Positions 23,076 to 31,263 of a stretch of 64,000 bases of DNA are shown here, piece after piece (the stretch's first letter is position 1; each line of letters begins with the position of its first letter). The DNA is from Gammaproteobacteria bacterium (GTDB lineage: Bacteria; Pseudomonadota; Gammaproteobacteria; Ga0077536). The notes beneath the pieces were generated by a model. It saw only the letters and a list, made by a program, of their open reading frames with translations. It was not told where the DNA came from and ran no database searches. Location of the stretch: NCBI GenBank assembly GCA_024235015.1, contig JACKNG010000001.1, positions 682,001 to 746,000 on the forward strand, given 5' to 3'. Position numbers and translations under genes: made by a program.

Positions 23076-25331
23076 ATGGCGCAGACCGAAACCTATCGCA
23101 ATGCCCTCAAGCCCGGCCAGCGCGTGCTGTGGTTCGAGATCGAGCGCACCCTGGGCCAGGGCGGTTTCGGCATCACCTACGTCGCCTTCGACACCAATCT
23201 CAAGCAGCCCGTCGCGCTGAAGGAGTTCCTGCCCGCCGAACTCGCCGTGCGCGAGGGCGAATTCGAGGTCCACCCGCTGTCCAGCGCCCGCGCCGGCAGC
23301 TTCGCCTGGGGACTGGAGAAGTTCATGGACGAGGCGCGCACGCTGGCGCACTTCGACCACCCCAACATCGTCAAGGTCTACACCGTCTTCGAGGCCAACA
23401 ACACCGCCTACATGGTGATGCGCTACGAGGACGGCCTGAGTCTCGGCAGCATCTACAGCAAGCGCCGCCGCCTGCCCGAACGCCTGTTGCAGCACCTGGT
23501 CCATCCGCTGCTCGACGGCCTCGAGAGGGTCCACGACCAGGGCTTCATCCACCGCGACATCAAGCCGGACAACATCTACCTGCGCCAGGACGGTTCGCCG
23601 GTGCTGCTCGACTTCGGCTCCGCGCGCATCGCGGTGGGCTCGGAGACGCGCGCACTGACCTCGCTCGTGACGCCGGGCTACGCGCCGTTCGAACAGTACG
23701 TCACCGGCAGCGATCGCCAGGGTCCGTGGTCGGACATCTACAGCCTCGGCGCGACCCTCTACCGCGGCATCGCCGGCATCGCCCCACCCGACGCCACCAA
23801 CCGCAGCGAGGCGCTGAGCTACACCGGCAAGGACGTGCTGGTTCCCGCGCTCGAAGTGGGGCGCGAGCGCTGCTCCGAATCCTTCCTCGTCGCCGTCGAC
23901 GCCGCGCTCGCGTTCCGCTACGACGAACGCCCGCAGAGCGTCGCCGAATGGCGGCGCATGTTCCGCGCCCGACGCCAGCGCAAGGGCCGACGTCAGCGCG
24001 ACACCCTGACCGAGGAGATCGAGCCGCCGAAGGTGCGCGCGGCGGAGTTCGCGCCCGACGCGGCGAGCGAGGTCGTCGACGAGCCGACGCCACCGCCGCT
24101 CGCGGCGAGTGGCGAGACCGCAGCCCCCGTCCTGCCCGTCCTGCCCGTCCTGCCCGTCCTGCCCGTCCTGCCCGTCCTGCCCGTCCCGGCCGCTGCCGAC
24201 GCGCATCCGCCGAGCACGCCGCCGCCGGCGCGGCCCGGGCGCCGCCGCTGGCCACTGGCCGTGCTGGCCCTGGCCGCCCTCGGCGGCGTCGCCTGGTGGT
24301 GGCGCCCGCTGCCACCGCCGCATACCCCGGGAACGCCGCTGCCGGATACGGATGTGGCGGTGGAGTCGGCGGCGCCGCCGGGCACGACGGCAGCCCCGGC
24401 CGAGGCGGTCGCGGTCACCACGCAAGGGCACGAGGATGCCACCGCGACCACGCCGCCAGCCGACGCCTGCGCCGTGCTGGCCGAGCTGCCGCGCCTGCCG
24501 GACATGGCCGCCCGCGTCGCCGCCGGCAGCGACACCCCGCGTTACGCCATCGACACCATCAAGCTCTACGGCCCGGGCAACGCGGCCTATACCCGCCTGC
24601 TCGAGGACGCCGGCGGTGAACTCGAGGCGCGCCGCGCCACGCTCGCCGCCACCCACGGCGCCGGCAACCGGCTGTCGGCGGCGGATATCGAGGCGCTTGC
24701 GGAACTGCTGACGGACACCGCGCGCGAACGCGGCCTGCTCGCCACTGCCATCGCGCCGATGCAATTCCTCGATGCACACGAACTCGCCCTGACGGTGTTG
24801 CCGTGGCGGTTCGGCGCCGTGCGCCTGAGCGGCGTGCCGAGCGAGTTCCGCGCCGCCAACCAGGCCGTGGCCGCGCGCGTGCTCGGGGCTGCACTGGCCG
24901 ATGCACCGCGCGCCCATTCGCTCAAGCGCGCCCTGCTCGCCACCATTCTCGACACCGATTTCCACGGCTCGGCCTTTGCCGTGCTCGAACCCGGCGCCAC
25001 GCTGGCCAGCTTCGACGTGGTCCTGAAATGGCAGGACGCCAAGCCCGCCTTCGACCCCGCCACGGTCGATGTCGACCGTCTCTACATCTACGCCGTGGCT
25101 GGCAGCGGCATACGCCTGCCCGTGACCCAGGTCGGCGATGCCGACGCCGTGCCGGGCGGCGCCGACGTCGACGATTACGCGCGGCAGGTCGTCGACCTCT
25201 TTGCTCCGCTCGCGGGCGAGCCCGCACTCGACTGCCGCCGCCAGGCCCTGCTCGGCGCTTATCGCGATGCCGCGCGCGAGCGCGTCGCGACCGGCACCGG
25301 CGACGACATCGCCGATTCCCGGCCGCGCTGA
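23076..25331 (+). CDS. Transmembrane serine/threonine protein kinase
   Basis: This is a 751-residue protein. The eukaryotic-type kinase domain spans residues 15-290: G-loop GQGGFG at 27-32, catalytic Lys49 in VALKEF, HRDIKPDN at 159-166 and DFGS at 179-182, all intact. A Pro/Val/Leu repeat linker lies at 351-371, then one hydrophobic transmembrane segment (LAVLALAALGGVAWWW, about 395-410). The remaining 340 residues should be periplasmic and form a domain I do not recognise. This layout fits Hanks-type kinases that sense outside signals. It follows the MoxR-VWA pair after 238 bp and has its own likely promoter, so co-function with the pair is only suggested. Confidence 0.92.
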   Translation: MAQTETYRNALKPGQRVLWFEIERTLGQGGFGITYVAFDTNLKQPVALKEFLPAELAVREGEFEVHPLSSARAGSFAWGLEKFMDEARTLAHFDHPNIVKVYTVFEANNTAYMVMRYEDGLSLGSIYSKRRRLPERLLQHLVHPLLDGLERVHDQGFIHRDIKPDNIYLRQDGSPVLLDFGSARIAVGSETRALTSLVTPGYAPFEQYVTGSDRQGPWSDIYSLGATLYRGIAGIAPPDATNRSEALSYTGKDVLVPALEVGRERCSESFLVAVDAALAFRYDERPQSVAEWRRMFRARRQRKGRRQRDTLTEEIEPPKVRAAEFAPDAASEVVDEPTPPPLAASGETAAPVLPVLPVLPVLPVLPVLPVPAAADAHPPSTPPPARPGRRRWPLAVLALAALGGVAWWWRPLPPPHTPGTPLPDTDVAVESAAPPGTTAAPAEAVAVTTQGHEDATATTPPADACAVLAELPRLPDMAARVAAGSDTPRYAIDTIKLYGPGNAAYTRLLEDAGGELEARRATLAATHGAGNRLSAADIEALAELLTDTARERGLLATAIAPMQFLDAHELALTVLPWRFGAVRLSGVPSEFRAANQAVAARVLGAALADAPRAHSLKRALLATILDTDFHGSAFAVLEPGATLASFDVVLKWQDAKPAFDPATVDVDRLYIYAVAGSGIRLPVTQVGDADAVPGGADVDDYARQVVDLFAPLAGEPALDCRRQALLGAYRDAARERVATGTGDDIADSRPR
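24126..24188 (+). repeat. 9-bp tandem repeat (CCCGTCCTG) inside the kinase gene
   Basis: Six perfect copies of CCCGTCCTG run from 24126 to 24179, followed by one degenerate copy (CCCGTCCCG, 24180-24188). Each copy encodes Pro-Val-Leu, forming a linker just before the transmembrane segment. The unit is a multiple of three, so copy-number change would lengthen or shorten the linker without a frameshift. Confidence 0.97.
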
Positions 25332-25341
25332 GCGCGCGCGT

Positions 25342-25347
25342 TACAAT
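25342..25347 (+). promoter_or_regulatory. Putative -10 box for the TerB-like gene
   Basis: TACAAT just after the kinase stop codon, 56 bp before the GTG start at 25403. It suggests the small gene can be transcribed on its own. Confidence 0.35.
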
Positions 25348-25402
25348 CCCGTGACAGGATCGTGCTCTCCGCGCGGTCCGCAGCGGAGAGGAGACGATTC
25401 CA

Positions 25403-25645
25403 GTGGAGTCCCGCAGCAACGCCGACGCCATCGAGTGTTACTCGTTTCTCGTCATGTTCGCCAACGACGGCCTCATCGACGCCGCCGAGTTGGCTTTCTG
25501 CGAGAAGCTCGCGCTGGCCGACGGTGTCGTCGACGACGACGAGCGCGACGTCCTGCGGCGCATCTTCAGCCGTGTCGATCCCGCCCGCCTGGCGCCCCAA
25601 GTGCGCGACGAGATCGCCTCGTTTCGCGCGCGCTACGGCATCTGA
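25403..25645 (+). CDS. Small TerB-like helical protein
   Basis: This is an 80-residue acidic, all-helical protein with GTG start at 25403 after a strong GGAGAGGAGA ribosome-binding site. The segment LALADGVVDDDERDVLRRIF (about residues 33-52) matches the helix-acid loop-helix pattern of TerB and DjlA N-terminal domains, which bind metal ions and sit in stress-response or surface-associated complexes. It is too short for a full TerB domain of about 140 residues. It follows the kinase gene by 71 bp. The TerB link is a pattern match and remains moderate. Confidence 0.65.
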   Translation: MESRSNADAIECYSFLVMFANDGLIDAAELAFCEKLALADGVVDDDERDVLRRIFSRVDPARLAPQVRDEIASFRARYGI

Positions 25646-25898
25646 GACGGTCACGCCCGCGGCAGCGGGGCCGCAGCCGTCGGCCCGGCGGTGCCTGGCG
25701 CGACGGCGGCGCAGCGGTACGACGGCGGCCGGCGAATGCCGCGGGGCAAGGGTTGGCCAACGCGACCGAACGAGGAAAATCAGCCGCTTGCGGCAACTCA
25801 CCCGGACCACCAGCCGAGTGCGGCTGACCGCGTCGGCGCCCGCCGGCGGCGGCACGACGATGCCCCGGCCGGCTGCATTGTGCTAGCGTTGGCGGGCC

Positions 25899-26567
25899 AT
25901 GGCAGACCACCCCACCTCCCGCAACTTCGCCGCCGACCGCCGACGTTTCCTCGCCCGCGGGGTCCAGGCCGCCGGCGCCGTGAGCCTGGTCGGCATGCTG
26001 CTGGCCAGCCACGCCGAACAGGCCCGCTCGCGGCCAGTGTCGGCGCTGCGTCCGCCGGGGGCGCTGCCCGAGGACGAATTCCTCGGCGCCTGCGTGCGCT
26101 GCGGCCTGTGCGTGCGCGATTGCCCCTACGACACCCTGCGCCTGGCCAGCTTCGGTGAACCGATCGCACCGGGCACGCCCTACTTCGTCGCGCGCGACAT
26201 CCCCTGCGAGATGTGCGAGGACATCCCCTGCGTCGTCGCCTGCCCCACCACCGCGCTGGACAAGAACCTGACCGACATCCGCGAGGCCGACATGGGCGTC
26301 GCCGTCGTCACCGGTACCGACACCTGCTACAGCATCACCGGGGTCGGTCGTTGCACCGGCTGCTACGACGCCTGTCCGATCAAGGACGAGGCCATCACCA
26401 TGGAACTCAAGCAGGAAGGCGGCCGGGTCTACTTCGTACCCACCGTGCATCGCGAACAGTGCACCGGCTGCGGCAAGTGCGAGGCCGACTGCCTCTATCC
26501 CGAGGCCGCGATCAAGGTATTGCCGCGCGCGCTCGTGCGTCACGATGTCGGCTCCGACTTCGTCTGA
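25899..26567 (+). CDS. napG: NapG-type ferredoxin, quinol dehydrogenase periplasmic subunit
   Basis: This is a 222-residue iron-sulfur protein. The N-terminus has a twin-arginine signal (DRRRFLARG, then a hydrophobic run), so it is exported folded by the Tat system. Four Cys clusters for [4Fe-4S] centres follow: CVRCGLCVRDC near 66, CEMCEDIPC..C near 105, CTGCYDAC near 153 and CTGCGKCEADC near 189. NapG works with membrane subunit NapH to oxidise quinol and pass electrons toward periplasmic reductases such as NapAB. It overlaps napH by 23 bp. No napA, napB, napC, napD or napF lies nearby, so the electron acceptor is not evident. Confidence 0.92.
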   Translation: MADHPTSRNFAADRRRFLARGVQAAGAVSLVGMLLASHAEQARSRPVSALRPPGALPEDEFLGACVRCGLCVRDCPYDTLRLASFGEPIAPGTPYFVARDIPCEMCEDIPCVVACPTTALDKNLTDIREADMGVAVVTGTDTCYSITGVGRCTGCYDACPIKDEAITMELKQEGGRVYFVPTVHREQCTGCGKCEADCLYPEAAIKVLPRALVRHDVGSDFV

Positions 26568-27405
26568 GCCGGCCACCGCGCCGGTGACGCGCCCGTGGTG
26601 GCTGCGCCAGCGCTGGCTGCTGTTGCGCCGGGCCAGCCAGTTCGGCCTGCTCGGCCTGTTCATGCTCGGACCGTGGGCCGGCATCTGGTGGGCCAAGGGC
26701 AATCTCGCCGCCAGCACCTGGTTCGACCTCGTGCCGTTGAGCGATCCCTTCATCGTCCTGCAGAGCTGGCTCGCGGTCGGTGCGGTGACGTCCACCGCCC
26801 TGCTCGGCGCCGGCCTCATCGCCGGCTTCTACTGGCTGGTCGGCGGACGGGTGTTCTGTTCCTGGGTGTGCCCGGTCAACGTCATCACCGACGCCGCCCA
26901 CTGGTTGCGCACGCGCCTGCGCCTGCCACCCGGCTGGCGCCCGCAACGCAGCCTGCGCCTGTGGCTGGCGGCAATGTGCCTGGTGGCGGCGACGCTGACC
27001 GGTTCGCTGGTGTGGGAGCTCGTCAACCCGGTCACCCTGGTGCAGCGTGCGCTGGTGTTCGGCGTCGGTGCCGGCTGGACGGTGATGCTGGCAGTGTTCC
27101 TGTTCGACCTGCTGGTCAGCCGCCGCGGCTGGTGCGGCCACCTGTGCCCGGTGGGGGCGTTCTACGGCCTGCTCGGCACGGCCTCGCCGCTACGCGTGGC
27201 CGCCCACGCACGCGAGGCCTGCACCGACTGCGGCGATTGCTTCGAGGTGTGTCCCGAGCCGCAGGTGATCAGCCCCGCGCTGCGCGGCAGCGGCACCCGC
27301 ATCGTGGTCTCCGGCGACTGCACCAACTGCGGACGCTGCATCGACGTGTGTCCGGACGACGTCTTCCGCTTCGCCCAGCGCTACCGCTACCGCCCGCCGG
27401 GCTGA
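26545..27405 (+). CDS. napH: NapH-type membrane quinol dehydrogenase subunit
   Basis: This is a 286-residue membrane protein with four to five hydrophobic segments. It has the two CxxxCP motifs of the NapH/NosR/CcoG group (CSWVCPVN near residue 110 and CGHLCPVG near 197), and two [4Fe-4S] motifs at the C-terminus (CTDCGDCFEVCP and CTNCGRCIDVCP). NapH takes electrons from the quinol pool and passes them to NapG. Its start lies inside napG, a 23-bp overlap that implies coupled translation. It is directly abutted at its stop by the lytic transglycosylase start, with no spacing. Confidence 0.92.
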   Translation: MSAPTSSEPATAPVTRPWWLRQRWLLLRRASQFGLLGLFMLGPWAGIWWAKGNLAASTWFDLVPLSDPFIVLQSWLAVGAVTSTALLGAGLIAGFYWLVGGRVFCSWVCPVNVITDAAHWLRTRLRLPPGWRPQRSLRLWLAAMCLVAATLTGSLVWELVNPVTLVQRALVFGVGAGWTVMLAVFLFDLLVSRRGWCGHLCPVGAFYGLLGTASPLRVAAHAREACTDCGDCFEVCPEPQVISPALRGSGTRIVVSGDCTNCGRCIDVCPDDVFRFAQRYRYRPPG

Positions 27406-29226
27406 ATGCGCACGCGCCGCCCCGCCCCCGCGGGCGCCCGCCCGCGTGTCCTGCTGGCGCTGCTGGTGCTGAGCGCGCGCGCCGCGGCCGCGACGACCCC
27501 CGTCACGGTGCCCGTCACCCTGCCCTACGCCCTGCTCGAACGCGCCCTCGCCGAGCATGTCTTCGCCACCGCCGATGGCCGCCTCGAGGTGTTACGCGAC
27601 GGCCAGGCTTGCAACCGCCTGGTGCTGGCGCGCCCGCGCGTCGCCGCCCAGGGTGACGGCCGCGTCCGCGTGACCCTCGACGTCGAGGCCCACGGCGGCT
27701 CGCCGCTCGGCACGCGCTGCCTGCTGCCCTTCACCTGGCATGGCACCCTCGATCTCGTCGAGACGCCGTTCCTCGAGGCCGCGCCCCTGCGCATCGGCTT
27801 CCGCGTCACCGATTCCCATCTCGCCGCGGCCGACCGCACGGCTGCCCGCGCGCCGACGGTGTTGTGGGACTGGGTCAAGCGCCTCGTCCATCCGCGTCTC
27901 GAAGCCGTCGTCATCGATGTCGAAGACCTGCGCGACGCGGCCACGGCGCTGCTCGACGCCAGCCTCGCCGCGTGGCCGGCGACGGCCGGGCATGCGCGCG
28001 CCACCTTCGCCGTGGCGAGCCCGCAGGGCGGCCCGGACGGGCTCGACGTCGTGCTCGGCTTCGACCTGCTGGAACCGCCGGCGTCGGCGCGGCGTGCGCC
28101 GCTCGACACGCCGCTGAGCGCGGTCGAACTGGCCGCCTGGGACGCCGCCTGGCAGGACTGGGACGCCTTTCTCACCTGGGCGGTGAAGCAGCTCGCCTAT
28201 ACCACCCCGGCCCTGCGCGACGCCGTGCTCGAGACCTTGGAAGACGCCCGCTACACCCTGCGCGCCGTGCTCGCACGCGATGCCCGCGGGCCCGACCCGG
28301 CGCGCGAACTGTTCCACGCGACCTGGGGCCGGCTCGCACCGCTCGTCGCCGCGCTCGACGGCGGCACCGGCACCGCCCTGCGCTACCTCGCCTTCGTCGG
28401 CGCCGGCGATGCCCTGGCCGCGCTCGACACGGCCGGTGCCGGCTTCGGCGTGCGCATCGACCGTGCCGGCCTGCGTGCACTGGCGCGCAGCCTGGTCCCG
28501 GCCGTCGATGACGGCGAACTGGCCTACGACGAGCGCCCGGACCCCGCCCTGCGCGAACTCTACGGCCTGCCGCCGGAGCCCGATTTCGCCGCCGCGGCGC
28601 CGGCGCCGTCCTGGCTCGACTGGTGGTTGCGCCCGGCCCGCGCCGCGGCCGATGCACCCGCCGCCTGGCTGCCACCGGACGACGATCCCGGCGACTACCT
28701 GGCGCGCGTCGACACGCTGCTGGGCGACGTCGTCACCGAAAGCGCGGCCGGCGAGCGGGTCGCCGAGCGTTTCCGCGCGGTCTACCGTTTGCTGGTGCCG
28801 AGCACGGCCTGGCAGGAATCGTGCTGGCGACAATTCGTCGAACGCGCAGGCGAAGTGCAGCCGATCCGGTCGAGCGCGGGCTCGATCGGTCTCATGCAGA
28901 TCAACCGCCACGTGTGGCGTGGCCTCTACGACGTCGAACGCCTGGCCGACGACATCGCCTACAACGCCCGGGCCGGCAACGAAATCCTGGTGCACTACCT
29001 GGTCGACTACGCGATCCGCCGCAAGGAGCACGAGGTGCGCGGCGATCTCGACGACCTCGCCCGCGCCACCTACGCCGTCTACAACGGCGGCCCGGCCCAC
29101 CTGCGCCGCTATCGCGAGGCGGCCACGCGGGCACCGCTGAAAGCGATCGACGAGGCCTTCTGGCACAAGTACCAGGCGCTGCGGGCGGAAGGCGCCGCGG
29201 CCGTGCGCAGCTGCTACGGACGCTGA
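27406..29226 (+). CDS. Secreted lytic transglycosylase with large N-terminal region
   Basis: This is a 606-residue protein. It starts at the base after the napH stop, so it is likely on the napGH transcript. The N-terminus has an Arg/Pro-rich lead, then a hydrophobic LLALLVL stretch and an ARAAAA cleavage-like site, consistent with export. Residues 30-440 match nothing I recognise. The C-terminal part is an SLT-type lysozyme-like domain: AWQES with catalytic Glu at 471, SSAGSIGLMQI near 486, and a later YNGG motif. Such enzymes cut the MurNAc-GlcNAc bond of peptidoglycan to leave 1,6-anhydro ends. Why it should be coupled to napGH is not clear. Confidence 0.87.
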   Translation: MRTRRPAPAGARPRVLLALLVLSARAAAATTPVTVPVTLPYALLERALAEHVFATADGRLEVLRDGQACNRLVLARPRVAAQGDGRVRVTLDVEAHGGSPLGTRCLLPFTWHGTLDLVETPFLEAAPLRIGFRVTDSHLAAADRTAARAPTVLWDWVKRLVHPRLEAVVIDVEDLRDAATALLDASLAAWPATAGHARATFAVASPQGGPDGLDVVLGFDLLEPPASARRAPLDTPLSAVELAAWDAAWQDWDAFLTWAVKQLAYTTPALRDAVLETLEDARYTLRAVLARDARGPDPARELFHATWGRLAPLVAALDGGTGTALRYLAFVGAGDALAALDTAGAGFGVRIDRAGLRALARSLVPAVDDGELAYDERPDPALRELYGLPPEPDFAAAAPAPSWLDWWLRPARAAADAPAAWLPPDDDPGDYLARVDTLLGDVVTESAAGERVAERFRAVYRLLVPSTAWQESCWRQFVERAGEVQPIRSSAGSIGLMQINRHVWRGLYDVERLADDIAYNARAGNEILVHYLVDYAIRRKEHEVRGDLDDLARATYAVYNGGPAHLRRYREAATRAPLKAIDEAFWHKYQALRAEGAAAVRSCYGR

Positions 29227-29243
29227 ACGCAGCGGGGCCGGCA

Positions 29244-29298
29244 GGCGGGGGAAGGTGACGGTGGCAGTTGCGCGGCACGGCCGGCGGGCTTCCCCGCC
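29244..29298. terminator. Large inverted repeat between convergent genes
   Basis: GGCGGGGGAAG (29244-29254) and CTTCCCCGCC (29289-29298) can pair with one bulged G around a 34-nt loop, in the 90-bp gap between the transglycosylase and pdxH. Terminator function is inferred from the convergent position. Confidence 0.35.
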
Positions 29299-29316
29299 AC
29301 GCCGTCAGGGCGCCGC

Positions 29317-29898
29317 TCAGGGATACAGGCGGGCGGTCGTCCAGCCGGCGGCGTCGCGCTCGTAGAGCGTGCGTTCGTGCAGGCGGAAGGGACGTTTCTC
29401 CCAGAACTCGATGCGCCGCGGGACGACCCGGTAGCCCGACCAGAACTCCGGCCGCGGCACCGGCCCGATGGCGAACGCCGCGGTGTAGCGCGCGACCCGC
29501 TGCTCGAGCTTGAAGCGCCCTTCGAGCGGCGCCGATTGTTTCGACGCCCACGCCCCGATGCGCGACTCGCGCGGCCGCGAGGCGAAGTAGGCGTCGGCCT
29601 CGGCCGCGCTGACCGCCTCGGCAGTGCCGTCGATGCGCACCTGGCGTGCAGTCGACTTCCAATGGAAGCACAGCGCGACCTCCGCGTTGACGGCGATGTC
29701 GCGCGCCTTGCGGCTGGTCAGGTTGGTGTAGAAGACGAAACCGCGGTCGTCGATGCCGCGCAGCAGCACCATGCGCAGCGAGGGCCGACCGTCGGCGTCG
29801 ACCGTCGCCACCGACATCGCCTCGGCGTCCTCGGGTTCGTGGGCGCGTGCATGGTCGAGCCACGCGACGACCTGGGCGATGGGGTCCGCGGCGCTCAT
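29317..29898 (-). CDS. pdxH: Pyridoxamine 5'-phosphate oxidase
   Basis: This 193-residue enzyme oxidises pyridoxine- or pyridoxamine-5-phosphate to pyridoxal phosphate with FMN and O2, the last step of vitamin B6 supply. Family features are AMSVATVDADGRPSLRMVLLRG near residues 27-48, GFVFYTNLTSRKA near 53, RQVRIDG near 85, SRPRESRIGAWASKQS near 108 and the C-terminal WEKRPFRLHER segment with R-L-x-P end. It is slightly shorter than the E. coli enzyme (218 residues), mainly at the N-terminus. Its ATG overlaps the purA stop (ATGA), making it the last gene of the hfq-hfl-purA array. Confidence 0.96.
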   Translation of the reverse strand: MSAADPIAQVVAWLDHARAHEPEDAEAMSVATVDADGRPSLRMVLLRGIDDRGFVFYTNLTSRKARDIAVNAEVALCFHWKSTARQVRIDGTAEAVSAAEADAYFASRPRESRIGAWASKQSAPLEGRFKLEQRVARYTAAFAIGPVPRPEFWSGYRVVPRRIEFWEKRPFRLHERTLYERDAAGWTTARLYP

Positions 29899-31187
29899 TC
29901 GAACGGATGGCGCAGCACGATGGTGTCGGCGCGATCCGGCCCGGTGGAGACGAGGTCGATGGGGGTCTCGGCGATCTCGGCGATGCGTTCGAGGTAGTGA
30001 CGGGCGTTGGCCGGCAGGGCATCCCAGGCACGGATGCCGACGGTCGATTCGCGCCACCCCGGCAACTCCTCGTAGATCGGCTGGACTTCGGCCAGGCCCT
30101 CGGCGCCGGGCGGCACCGACTGCAGGCGCCCCGCAGGCGTGTCGTAGCCGACGCAGATGCGGATCTCGTCGAGACCGTCGAGCACGTCGAGCTTGGTCAC
30201 GCACAGGCCGGAGACGCTGTTCAGCTGCTGGGCGCGGCGCAACGCCACGGCGTCGAACCAGCCGCAGCGACGCGGCCGCCCGGTGGTGGCACCGAACTCG
30301 TGGCCGCGCCGGGCCAGGTGCTCGCCCATTTCGTCGAAGAGTTCGGTCGGGAACGGCCCCGAGCCGACGCGCGTGGTGTAGGCCTTGGTGATGCCGAGCA
30401 CGTAGTCGATGACGCGCGGACCGGAGCCGCTGCCGGTGGCGGCGAAGCCGGCGGTGGTGTTGGACGAGGTCACGAACGGATAGGTGCCGTGATCGATGTC
30501 GAGCAAGGTGCCCTGGGCGCCCTCGTAGAGCACGTTGGCGCCGCGCTGGTGATGCTGGTAGAGCAGTTCGGAGACGTCGCCGAGCAGCGGCCCGATGATC
30601 TCGGCGTGGGCCATCGCCTCGTCGAGGATCTGCTGGAAGTCGAGGGTGTCCGCGCGGTAGTAATTGGCCAGCACGAAGTTGTGATAGTCGAGCACCTCGC
30701 CGAGCTTGGCGGCGAATCGTTCCCGGTAGAGCAGGTCGCCCACGCGCAGGCCGCGCCGCGCGGCCTTGTCCTCGTAGGCGGGGCCGATGCCGCGCCCGGT
30801 GGTGCCGATGGCGGCCGCGCCGCGCGCCTTCTCGCGCGCCTGATCGAGGGCGACGTGGTAGGGCAGGATGAGCGGGCAGGCCGGGCTCAGGACGAGTCGC
30901 TCGCGTGCCGGCACGTTGCGTGCCTCGAGCATGGCGATCTCCTCGAGCAGCGGGCCCGGCGCTACGACTACGCCGTTACCGATCAGGCACTCCACGTTGG
31001 CCCGCAGGATGCCCGAGGGAATGAGGTGCAGCACGGTCTTCTCGCCGTCGATGACGACGGTGTGGCCCGCATTGTGACCGCCCTGGAAACGCACCACCGC
31101 GTCGACGCGATCGGTGAGCATGTCGACGACCTTGCCCTTGCCTTCGTCACCCCACTGGGTACCGATGATGACGACTGATTTGCCCAA
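29895..31187 (-). CDS. purA: Adenylosuccinate synthase
   Basis: This 430-residue enzyme makes adenylosuccinate from IMP, aspartate and GTP, the first committed step to AMP. The start is TTG at 31187, giving the usual N-terminus GKSVVIIGTQWGDEGKGK with the GTP-binding loop. Other signatures are the HNAGHTV near residue 40, GTTGRGIGPAY near 127 and the RCGWFD segment near 305. The length is as in E. coli (432). No ATG is available near the conserved start, hence the TTG choice. It follows hisZ by 76 bp. Confidence 0.97.
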   Translation of the reverse strand: MGKSVVIIGTQWGDEGKGKVVDMLTDRVDAVVRFQGGHNAGHTVVIDGEKTVLHLIPSGILRANVECLIGNGVVVAPGPLLEEIAMLEARNVPARERLVLSPACPLILPYHVALDQAREKARGAAAIGTTGRGIGPAYEDKAARRGLRVGDLLYRERFAAKLGEVLDYHNFVLANYYRADTLDFQQILDEAMAHAEIIGPLLGDVSELLYQHHQRGANVLYEGAQGTLLDIDHGTYPFVTSSNTTAGFAATGSGSGPRVIDYVLGITKAYTTRVGSGPFPTELFDEMGEHLARRGHEFGATTGRPRRCGWFDAVALRRAQQLNSVSGLCVTKLDVLDGLDEIRICVGYDTPAGRLQSVPPGAEGLAEVQPIYEELPGWRESTVGIRAWDALPANARHYLERIAEIAETPIDLVSTGPDRADTIVLRHPFE

Positions 31188-31263
31188 AGCTAGCCCCCGC
31201 AGCACGAGCTGCCTGTCTGCAACGATACAACTGCCCGGCCACGGCGTGGTCCGGGCGCGGAAA

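Noticed and set aside
24126..24188. A CRISPR array
   Set aside because: The repeat is a 9-bp coding tandem repeat with no spacers and no cas genes nearby.
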